Of a DNA stretch of 19,765 bases, positions 13,554 through 19,765 are shown piece after piece. A program made the position numbers and the translations under genes. Source of the stretch: Actinomycetes bacterium (lineage in GTDB: Bacteria; Actinomycetota; Acidimicrobiia; Spongiisociales; UBA5794); NCBI GenBank assembly GCA_023336875.1, contig JAMBLH010000037.1:1-19765 (forward strand), read 5' to 3'. The notes beneath the pieces were generated by a model that saw only the letters and a list, made by a program, of their open reading frames with translations, had not been told where the DNA came from and searched no databases. How positions within the stretch are numbered: position 1 is the stretch's first letter; each line of letters starts with the position of its first letter.

Positions 13554-14510
13554 TCACGCGCTCTTGTCTGGCTTCATCTTTTGCTTTGCGGCGTACGCGG
13601 TGGCGGCATCTCTCACCCACCGACCTTCATCCCACGCCTTGACCTTGTGGGTGATCCGTTCGCGGTTCAGTCGACCGTCGCCCTTGATCGTCGCCCAGAA
13701 CTCATCCCAGTCAATCTCGCCGATTGTCCAGTGGCCGGTCTCCTCATCGAAGACAAGGTCCGGATCCGGAATCGTCATTCCGAGGTAGTGCGCCTGGGGC
13801 ACGGTCTGGTCAATGAACATCTGGCGCAGTTCGTCGTTGGTCTTGCGTTTGATCTTCCATGCCATCGACTCGGCGGTATGAGCCGACTCCGAGTCATGTG
13901 GGCCAAACATCATCAGCGCGGGCCACCACCACCGATTGAGAGCGTCCTGACACATCGCCTTCTGCTCATCGGACCCCTCGGCAAGCGCCATCATGATGCT
14001 GTAGCCCTGACGAGCGTGAAAACTCTCCTCCTTGCAGATCTTCACCATTGCACGGCTATATGGTCCATACGATGTTCCCTGGAGGACGATCTGGTTCACG
14101 ATCGCGGCGCCATCCACCAGCCAACCGATCGCACCCATATCCGCCCAACTCAGCGCTGGATAGTTGAAGATCGATGAGTACTTCTGTTTACCCTCGTGGA
14201 GGAGGCCGACGAGCTCATCGCGTGACACACCAAGCGTTTCGGTGGCCGAGTAGAGATACAGACCATGGCCCGCCTCGTCCTGCACCTTGGCGATGAGAAT
14301 CGCTTTGCGAAGCAGCGTCGGCGCCCTCAGGATCCAGTTCGCCTCGGGCTGCATACCAATGACCTCTGAATGCGCGTGTTGTGCCATCTGGCGGATCACC
14401 GTCTTGCGGTACCCGTCTGGCATCCAATCCCTTGGCTCGATCTTCTCATCGGCCGCGATGATGGCGTCGAATTTCGCCTGTCCATTCTCGAATTCTGTAG
14501 ACGCGTCCAC
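13554..14510 (-). CDS. paaA: phenylacetyl-CoA 1,2-epoxidase, catalytic subunit PaaA
   Basis: PaaA is the di-iron oxygenase subunit that converts phenylacetyl-CoA to the ring 1,2-epoxide. The 318-aa protein has the iron-ligand motifs: the Glu of AHSEVIGM (E49), DEAGH (E79 and H82), VDGAA (D133) and CKEESFH (E162 and H165). RWWWPALMMFGP and the C-terminal EIDWDEFW are also typical. I chose GTG 14510 because GGGAGGG lies 6 nt before it; an ATG at 14555 lies inside the palindromic operator and lacks a binding site. This gene leads the operon paaABCDE-tetR, and transcription probably starts between 14510 and 14550. No ligase or downstream beta-oxidation gene is next to it. Confidence 0.96.
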   Translation of the reverse strand: MDASTEFENGQAKFDAIIAADEKIEPRDWMPDGYRKTVIRQMAQHAHSEVIGMQPEANWILRAPTLLRKAILIAKVQDEAGHGLYLYSATETLGVSRDELVGLLHEGKQKYSSIFNYPALSWADMGAIGWLVDGAAIVNQIVLQGTSYGPYSRAMVKICKEESFHARQGYSIMMALAEGSDEQKAMCQDALNRWWWPALMMFGPHDSESAHTAESMAWKIKRKTNDELRQMFIDQTVPQAHYLGMTIPDPDLVFDEETGHWTIGEIDWDEFWATIKGDGRLNRERITHKVKAWDEGRWVRDAATAYAAKQKMKPDKSA

Positions 14511-14545
14511 GGGATTCCCTCCCTGGCTTGGGCTATTGAGATCAC

Positions 14546-14551
14546 ACTCTA
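14546..14551 (-). promoter_or_regulatory. candidate -10 box of the paa operon
   Basis: TAGAGT on the minus strand lies just downstream of the palindromic operator (14553-14570) and 36 bp before the paaA GTG. The operator would then occupy the spacer and -35 region, consistent with repression by blocking RNA polymerase. Confidence 0.4.
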
Positions 14552-14552
14552 A

Positions 14553-14570
14553 CAAACGAACGTTCGTTAG
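14553..14570. promoter_or_regulatory. palindromic TetR (PaaR-like) operator of the paa operon
   Basis: CAAACGAACGTTCGTTAG holds a perfect 14-bp palindrome, AACGAACGTTCGTT (14555-14568), flanked by a C-G pair. The PaaR consensus known from Thermus, as I recall it, is CNAACGNNCGTTNG. It is matched twice in overlap here, at 14553-14566 and 14557-14570. It lies between gdh and paaA and overlaps the putative promoter. The regulator is probably the TetR protein at the end of the operon. Confidence 0.75.
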
Positions 14571-14589
14571 CGACGAGGTGGGGGCGCGG

Positions 14590-17500
14590 CTACCTGCGCA
14601 CCAACAGTTGATGGAGTCTTCTCGTTGCGATCATCGCACTCGAAACGTCCTCGACACCGTCTCGGGTGAGCCACGAGTACCAGCGATCGATTCTCACCTC
14701 CAGGCGATCAGATGAGAGAATGAATCCATCGATCGAACCATTCGATTCCTCGAGTACCTTCGAGACAACGTCTCTACGCAGGCTCTGCAGGTCATCACGC
14801 ACAGCTTCGATCGCCAGGCGGTCGAATGCCGTGTGACCGGGGAGCCTCCTGACCTGCCGCTCAAGCCAACCGATCCTGAACACATGGCTGGCCTCTGAGT
14901 ACAGCTCCGCGATATCAAGGACGTCACGGTTGAAACGATGTGCGATATCCACGATGTCTGGTCCACGACGCAACGCTCGCTGGTACGCATGCCGCTCAGC
15001 AAGCTCGGACGGAACGCCAGCGACTTCGAGCTCGGCTGCGACCGCTTCGTAGGGTTCGCGCCACACATCGGAGGGAACCGTAGGGAAGCCCTTGGACAAT
15101 GCCGCAAAGTCATCCGCTGCAGCCTCGATCTCCTCGTCGATTGACCGCCCGTTCGGATGAATGAGATACCAGCGGGTAACCCATGAAACAAGATCGTCAA
15201 CATCCTGCATCATCTGGTTCAACACGACAGGATCTATCTGACCACCAAGAGCCTCAATGTCCGCCCATCGCTCCTGTGCCCCCGTCACTGCTCGCGCAAC
15301 TCGATACGCACGCACGATCATTGCGGCTGATGCACCTGTAACGGTTCTCATCCGCGAGTAGAAGGTGCTGCCCTGTGAGTCGAGTATCTGATTGGCAGCA
15401 ATCGTCGACACCAGCTCGCGCCGAAGTGGATGCGCCATTATCTCATCAGCGAAGCGTTCGGATATTGCAGGCGGGAAATACGCAAGCAGGTCTGAGGTGA
15501 AGTGTGGATCGTCAGGAAGCGTCGACGTAAGAATATGGTCTGTGAGGCTCTCTTTGGCGTACGCAAGCAGAACGGCGATCTCCGGGCTCGCCATCGGCTT
15601 GTCCTCACGTGACCTCTGTGCCATCTCCTCGCTCGATGGTAGGAATTCGATGTCTCGATCGAGGATGCCCCTTCTCTCCAGGCGATCCATCAGATCGATG
15701 TACGCCTCGGTCCCTCTGTGGGACGACATTGCCTCCTGGGAGATGATCTGGGCCTGAAGGAAATTCTCGTAGAGGATGGATTCGACGACGTCGTCAGACA
15801 CGGACTCGATGATCTTGTCTCTCTCGGTTCGGTCGATCTCACCATTCCTCTCCGCCATTCGCATAAGGATCTTGAGGTTGACCTCGCGGTCCGAAGCGTT
15901 GACGCCGCCTGAGTTGTCGATGAAGTCGGCGAACACGCTCCCACCTCGGCGGTCGAACTCGATCCTGCCGAGTTGCGTGCAGCCGAGATTTCCTCCCTCT
16001 CCGATAACACGACAGCGCAGATCGCGCCCGTTTACGCGTACCGCATCGTTGGCCCGGTCCTGGACGACATCATTGGATTCACCTCTGGCTTTTACGTAGG
16101 TGCCGATGCCTCCGTTCCACAACAGATCAACAGGTGCCTTGAGAATCAGCCGGATCAACTCGTTTGGTGTCGCAACCTCCACAGGAGTATCAAGCGCGGT
16201 TCTCATCCCAGGTGTCAATACGATGCGTTTGGCACTCCGGTCAAACACGCCACCTCCTTCGGAGATGAGCACATCGTCGTAGTCGGCCCAGGACGACCGA
16301 CGAAATTGTGCCAACCGATCTCGCTCGATCCAGGAAGTGACAAGATCCGGATTCGGATCGATAAAGATGTGCCGGTGGTCAAACGCCGCAACAAGCTTGA
16401 GGTGTTTCGATATCAGCATGCCATTGCCAAACACATCTCCGGACATGTCACCGATGCCCACGACGGAGATCTCATCCTCGTCTGCGTCTACTTCGAGACC
16501 GAGGAAGTGTCTTCGAACCGATTCCCATGCACCCTTCGCCGTGATGCCGAGTGCCTTGTGGTCGTACCCAGCTGAGCCCCCCGATGCGAAGGCATCATCG
16601 AGCCAGAACCCGTAGTCGGCTGCGATCTCGTTTGCGGCATCGGAGAACGAGGCAGTCCCCTTGTCCGCCGCGACAACAAAATACGGATCATCGCCATCGT
16701 GACGCACGACATCAGCCGGCGGGACCACCGCCCCGTCGACCAGGTTGTCTGTGACGTCCAGCAGGCCACGTATAAAAACCTCGTATCCGGCTTTGACCTC
16801 ATCGTAGGTTGGTCGGCCGTGCTCGGCCGATCGCTTGATGACGAAGCCACCCTTCGCGCCGGTAGGGACGATCACGGCGTTCTTGGTCATTTGCGCTTTC
16901 ATCAGACCGAGTACCTCGGTCCGGTAGTCCTCCATTCGATCGGACCATCTGATGCCGCCGCGAGCGACCATGCCACCTCGTAGATGCACTCCTTCGACAT
17001 CTCTCGAGTACACATAGATCTCGAATAACGGCTTGGGATCCGGCATCTCAGGTACATCAGCGGAACGAAACTTGAGCGCAAGTGACTGGCGACCAGGAAC
17101 GGCGATGTTCGTCCGCTCGGTTGCGAGGATCAGACCAAGGAAACCGCGTAGGATACGATCCTCGTCCAATGACGAGACTTTATCGAGTGCCGAGATGATG
17201 CCTTCGGTGAGCACGATCTCGCTCGCTGGGTCAATATCGGAACCGAAGCGGGCCCCGAACAGACGGACGAGGTCCTCGGCAATTCGCGGATGGGCAGCCA
17301 GCGCACTATCGACGTAACCGATCGAGAACGATGGGGTGACAAGTCGCCAATAGCTCCGGTAGGCACGCAGGATCGTCAGTTCGTTGTGATCGAGGCTCGT
17401 GGTGACGAGGAGACGGTGCAGCGAATCCGACTCGATCTCACCACTGAGAGCTGCCTCGATCGCGGTGCCGATTCGCTCAGCGGTCACATCGATGTCGAGT

Positions 17501-19404
17501 TCTTCGCCTTCCAGCGTCAGAACACCAAAATCGTGAATGAACGTACCGTCCTTGTCCTGGAGTCGAGTCGGGACCTCCTCCACAACATTCAGCCCGAGGT
17601 TCTCGATGTGGGGCATCATCTCTGAGAGGTTGAGTTTGCCGGTCGAGCGATACACCGTTATTCGGGTCAATGGGTCGAGAGCTTCCAGGGGATTCTCCGC
17701 GGCCCTCTCGTTTTGCAGTCTGACAATCACCTCTGCATCGGATTCGGCGAGCAGCGCGACATTGACGATATCGCCAGCAGCAATATCGATTCCTGTTGCG
17801 ATCTTGTAGTACTCGGGGAACGTGTTGGTCCAGACATCGGCAAGACGATTTGCCGTACTTTCATCGACTCTTGTAAGCAGCTCCTCTGTCACTCGGTCGC
17901 GCCAGTTTCTCGAGAGGGCCACGACCTTGCGTTCGAGTTCCGGAAGGTCGACATCGATTCGAGCCCCTTCATCGGTCCACACGGTGAAATGGATCCGCGC
18001 ATCACCAGACTCTCCAAGTGCAAGCCGGTAGTCGATCGAGTTCCCCCCAAATACATCCAGGAACATCTTCTGGAGTTGCATGCGCAGGTTTGAGTTGAAG
18101 CGGTCGCGTGGCACAGTGACGAGCACGCTCACCGAACGGTTGAGTGGATCCCTTCGGACGATCATCCGGACGTTTTGAGCCTCCTCAGTCTCAAGGAGCT
18201 CACCGATGGTCTCACCAATAGCCTCAGCGTCCATCGCGAAGAGCTCGTCTTTGGGGAATGTCTCGAACAGGGCCACGAGCGTTTTGTAGTCATGAGAGCC
18301 TTCGATCACATCCTGGGCCGCAAGGACGTCGTGAAGCCTCCTACGCAGTACAGGCGTATCGCTCGCGGTACCGAGATATGCCTTGGACGTGAACAGTCCC
18401 AGCAGGCGGAACTCCGCTGTCATGGTGCCGTCGCGACCGATTTGGCGAAGTCCCACGTAGTCCATGCGAGCATCCCTGTGGACGGATGCGTGCCTGTTCG
18501 TCTTGGAGATGACCATCAGGTCACCGCCGACGTACCTCTCGCGAAGCTCGGGCGAGATCTCACTCAACGGGACCGGCTGTGGCACAGGATGGGGGTCGCG
18601 CAGGATCCCGAGACCGGATGGAACGATAGGGACGATGCAGTCTCGCTCCTCATTCTCTGCAATGTCGTACCGGCGATATCCGAGAAAGACGAAGTTGTCA
18701 TCGAGAAGCCACTTCAGGAAGTCGACGGTCTCAGCGATCTCCTCAAACGAGTAGTGATGGACTCCCGCCTTGGCCACATCGACCATGCGTAGTACCGACG
18801 CACGCATTGGCTCGAAATCTGCAACAACCTTCGAGATGTCGGACAGTGTGGTGACGATCGATAGTTCGAGCGCCTCGGTCTCCGCGTCGGTCAGCTCGCG
18901 GTCGAGTTCGAAATGCTGCACGGATTCTCGATGCGCAGCACCACGAGCCGTCGTAATTGCAAAGAGACGACCCTCGCTGTCGCGTTGCGCGCCGATCAAC
19001 GGGTGAAGATGTCGGATGACATTCGCGTCGACGTTCGAGACTGCGACCGATACCGAATCGACGAGGAAGGGCTTGTCGTCAGAGAGCACCTGGATAACGG
19101 TGCCAGGGGTCGAGTAGCCGCACAGGTCGCCTTGCGGCTTGAACACCCTGATCTTGTCCTCACCATTCGGCCGATCGCTGATGAAGGCAAAGAGATCACA
19201 GATCTCGGCCAGCAGCTGCTCTGGGTTGAGGTCAGGAAGATCGATCTCGGGAAGTCGCCGCAGATACATACGGACGAACGGCTCCATAAGCGTCCGCTGT
19301 TCGTCCGCCTCGTCAGCCGCCATTGCGGCAATGACTCGTTCGACCAATGGAGATCCGGGCTTCTTGTCGCCCGTGGGGCCATTCATAGCCGCGAGGCTAC
19401 ACAT
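14590..19404 (-). CDS. gdh: NAD-specific glutamate dehydrogenase, 180-kDa class
   Basis: This enzyme catalyses oxidative deamination of glutamate to 2-oxoglutarate and ammonium with NAD. The length (1604 aa) and layout match the large L_180 class of Streptomyces and mycobacteria. A long N-terminal regulatory region with ACT-like parts (about 1-700) precedes the catalytic core. The core has GGMVARGGIRWSDR (810-823), KAQMTKNAVIVPTGAKGGF (836-854, with Lys851 in the family's catalytic block) and GIGDMSGDVFGNGM (983-996), followed by a helical C-terminal domain. The start is taken as ATG 19404; ATG 19386 is a close alternative, and neither has a good Shine-Dalgarno sequence. A hairpin (TAGCC-GCGA-GGCTA, 19386-19399) lies between the two starts. 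It ends 80 bp upstream of paaA on the same strand, with the paa operator in between, so it is probably a separate transcript. Confidence 0.95.
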   Translation of the reverse strand: MCSLAAMNGPTGDKKPGSPLVERVIAAMAADEADEQRTLMEPFVRMYLRRLPEIDLPDLNPEQLLAEICDLFAFISDRPNGEDKIRVFKPQGDLCGYSTPGTVIQVLSDDKPFLVDSVSVAVSNVDANVIRHLHPLIGAQRDSEGRLFAITTARGAAHRESVQHFELDRELTDAETEALELSIVTTLSDISKVVADFEPMRASVLRMVDVAKAGVHHYSFEEIAETVDFLKWLLDDNFVFLGYRRYDIAENEERDCIVPIVPSGLGILRDPHPVPQPVPLSEISPELRERYVGGDLMVISKTNRHASVHRDARMDYVGLRQIGRDGTMTAEFRLLGLFTSKAYLGTASDTPVLRRRLHDVLAAQDVIEGSHDYKTLVALFETFPKDELFAMDAEAIGETIGELLETEEAQNVRMIVRRDPLNRSVSVLVTVPRDRFNSNLRMQLQKMFLDVFGGNSIDYRLALGESGDARIHFTVWTDEGARIDVDLPELERKVVALSRNWRDRVTEELLTRVDESTANRLADVWTNTFPEYYKIATGIDIAAGDIVNVALLAESDAEVIVRLQNERAAENPLEALDPLTRITVYRSTGKLNLSEMMPHIENLGLNVVEEVPTRLQDKDGTFIHDFGVLTLEGEELDIDVTAERIGTAIEAALSGEIESDSLHRLLVTTSLDHNELTILRAYRSYWRLVTPSFSIGYVDSALAAHPRIAEDLVRLFGARFGSDIDPASEIVLTEGIISALDKVSSLDEDRILRGFLGLILATERTNIAVPGRQSLALKFRSADVPEMPDPKPLFEIYVYSRDVEGVHLRGGMVARGGIRWSDRMEDYRTEVLGLMKAQMTKNAVIVPTGAKGGFVIKRSAEHGRPTYDEVKAGYEVFIRGLLDVTDNLVDGAVVPPADVVRHDGDDPYFVVAADKGTASFSDAANEIAADYGFWLDDAFASGGSAGYDHKALGITAKGAWESVRRHFLGLEVDADEDEISVVGIGDMSGDVFGNGMLISKHLKLVAAFDHRHIFIDPNPDLVTSWIERDRLAQFRRSSWADYDDVLISEGGGVFDRSAKRIVLTPGMRTALDTPVEVATPNELIRLILKAPVDLLWNGGIGTYVKARGESNDVVQDRANDAVRVNGRDLRCRVIGEGGNLGCTQLGRIEFDRRGGSVFADFIDNSGGVNASDREVNLKILMRMAERNGEIDRTERDKIIESVSDDVVESILYENFLQAQIISQEAMSSHRGTEAYIDLMDRLERRGILDRDIEFLPSSEEMAQRSREDKPMASPEIAVLLAYAKESLTDHILTSTLPDDPHFTSDLLAYFPPAISERFADEIMAHPLRRELVSTIAANQILDSQGSTFYSRMRTVTGASAAMIVRAYRVARAVTGAQERWADIEALGGQIDPVVLNQMMQDVDDLVSWVTRWYLIHPNGRSIDEEIEAAADDFAALSKGFPTVPSDVWREPYEAVAAELEVAGVPSELAERHAYQRALRRGPDIVDIAHRFNRDVLDIAELYSEASHVFRIGWLERQVRRLPGHTAFDRLAIEAVRDDLQSLRRDVVSKVLEESNGSIDGFILSSDRLEVRIDRWYSWLTRDGVEDVSSAMIATRRLHQLLVRR

Positions 19405-19430
19405 GAACGTTCACCATCGACGAATATCTG

Positions 19431-19465
19431 GAGAACATTTCACACATGGTGCAAGTGAGAACATT
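19431..19465. promoter_or_regulatory. direct repeats GAGAACATT in the gdh / Bax-inhibitor intergenic region
   Basis: GAGAACATT occurs at 19431-19439 and 19457-19465, 26 bp apart. The second copy is preceded by GT, giving GTGAGAAC, the same 8-mer as at 2697 and 2729. The region is the 107-bp promoter gap of two divergent genes. A transcription factor site is the simplest reading, without proof. Confidence 0.35.
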
Positions 19466-19479
19466 CCGTGACGGGCGCT

Positions 19480-19500
19480 ACCGTCTACCGTCCACCGTCT
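19480..19500. repeat. three tandem ACCGTCY heptamers
   Basis: ACCGTCT, ACCGTCC and ACCGTCT follow each other directly at 19480-19500, just before the start of the Bax-inhibitor gene. A -10-like element could be hidden in them, but none is clear. Confidence 0.6.
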
Positions 19501-19511
19501 AGAGAGAAGCC

Positions 19512-19765
19512 ATGGCCAACCCGACACTCTCAAAGCAATTCGGAGCACTGCCGAAGTCTGACTCCGCAGGGTCTGCGTCAGCCGATGCTGCGCTCCAGAC
19601 AGCGAAACTCCCGTTCACGCCAGGAAACGCTGATCCGATGACGATCAGCGGCACGGTGGCGAAGTCCGCGTTTCTCCTCGCCCTAGTGGTGGGGGCCGGT
19701 ATGTGGGGATGGAATCTCGTGGAGCCTGAGACGGGCACGAGTTCGATCCCGGGCTGGTGGTTCAT
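19512..19765 (+). CDS. Bax-inhibitor-1/YccA-family membrane protein, N-terminal part (cut by window end)
   Basis: The frame opens at ATG 19512 and runs 84 full codons to the window end without a stop. The protein begins with a polar tail of about 45 residues (MANPTLSKQFGALPKS), then MTISGTVAKSAFLLALVVGA (from about residue 43). This resembles the actinobacterial BI-1/YccA family, whose members have a disordered tail followed by a 'MT-x-x-x-x-V-x-K-x-x-x-L' entry to the first membrane helix. Such proteins are multi-pass membrane proteins of unclear role in bacteria. GAGAGAAG lies just upstream of the start as a weak ribosome binding site. It diverges from gdh across 107 bp. A different membrane family cannot be excluded from the N-terminus alone. 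Confidence 0.65.
   Translation, partial: MANPTLSKQFGALPKSDSAGSASADAALQTAKLPFTPGNADPMTISGTVAKSAFLLALVVGAGMWGWNLVEPETGTSSIPGWWF

Noticed and set aside
15973..16575. Plus-strand frames inside the glutamate dehydrogenase gene (several of 60-205 codons)
   Set aside because: All lie opposite a gene with continuous, conserved coding sequence, and none shows a domain or binding site for ribosomes.
19499..19765. Minus-strand frame at the window end
   Set aside because: The plus strand here has an ATG, a binding site and a membrane-protein pattern fitting the Bax-inhibitor family; the minus frame is its shadow.
1..19765. Defence system, prophage, insertion sequence, CRISPR array, tRNA or riboswitch
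   Set aside because: I looked for transposases, integrases, nucleases, helicases, regular repeats with spacers, tRNA-like cloverleaves and long structured leaders and found none; every sizeable open stretch belongs to a metabolic, regulatory or membrane gene.

Overview
The window looks like a chromosomal segment of an actinobacterium. It is a compact genome of moderately high GC (not counted), and an Acidimicrobiia-like marine or freshwater lineage is my best guess. The evidence is an actinobacterial-type DUF1992 protein, a stand-alone DivIVA-domain protein, an MprA/MprB-like two-component pair, a 180-kDa-class NAD-glutamate dehydrogenase, the N-terminus of an actinobacterial-type Bax-inhibitor-1/YccA protein, frequent GTG starts and several starts without a Shine-Dalgarno sequence that look leaderless. 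I saw no tRNA, rRNA, CRISPR array, insertion sequence, integrase or phage gene, and no stretch over about 160 bp without a gene.

Left part (1-4852): the C-terminal end of an alpha/beta hydrolase faces a MOFRL-type glycerate 2-kinase. Across a 24-bp gap that looks like one bidirectional promoter, a small DUF1992 protein diverges from the kinase and ends in a strong hairpin. On the minus strand follow a response regulator and sensor kinase that overlap by 4 bp (MprA/MprB-like). Downstream of them is a small secreted acidic protein with three copies of a 'DG-x-(I/L)-x-x-x-E' motif. Its own upstream region carries GTTCT repeats in helical phase, which makes it a plausible target of the pair.

Middle part (4853-10331): a short-chain dehydrogenase and a flippase-like (UPF0104/LPG-synthase TM) membrane protein form a plus-strand pair. 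They face a Yip1-family membrane protein and a haloalkane dehalogenase of subfamily II with a complete catalytic pentad. Two small unrecognised proteins (92 and 58 residues), a DoxX-family membrane protein and a DivIVA-domain coiled-coil protein follow.

Right part (10332-19765): a tightly coupled minus-strand operon paaA-paaB-paaC-paaD-paaE-tetR encodes the phenylacetyl-CoA 1,2-epoxidase, its maturation factor, its reductase and a likely self-regulating TetR repressor. A palindromic operator that fits the PaaR consensus sits at the paaA promoter. No paaK, paaG, paaZ or paaJ is present, so the rest of the pathway must be elsewhere. Upstream is the 1604-residue NAD-glutamate dehydrogenase. Diverging from it is the Bax-inhibitor-1 family gene, cut by the window end.

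I do not see an obviously new multi-gene system. The most useful leads are an 8-mer (GTGAGAAC) found by eye only in two promoter regions, the secreted repeat protein next to the two-component pair, the overlapping double paa operator and the pair of small orphan proteins.
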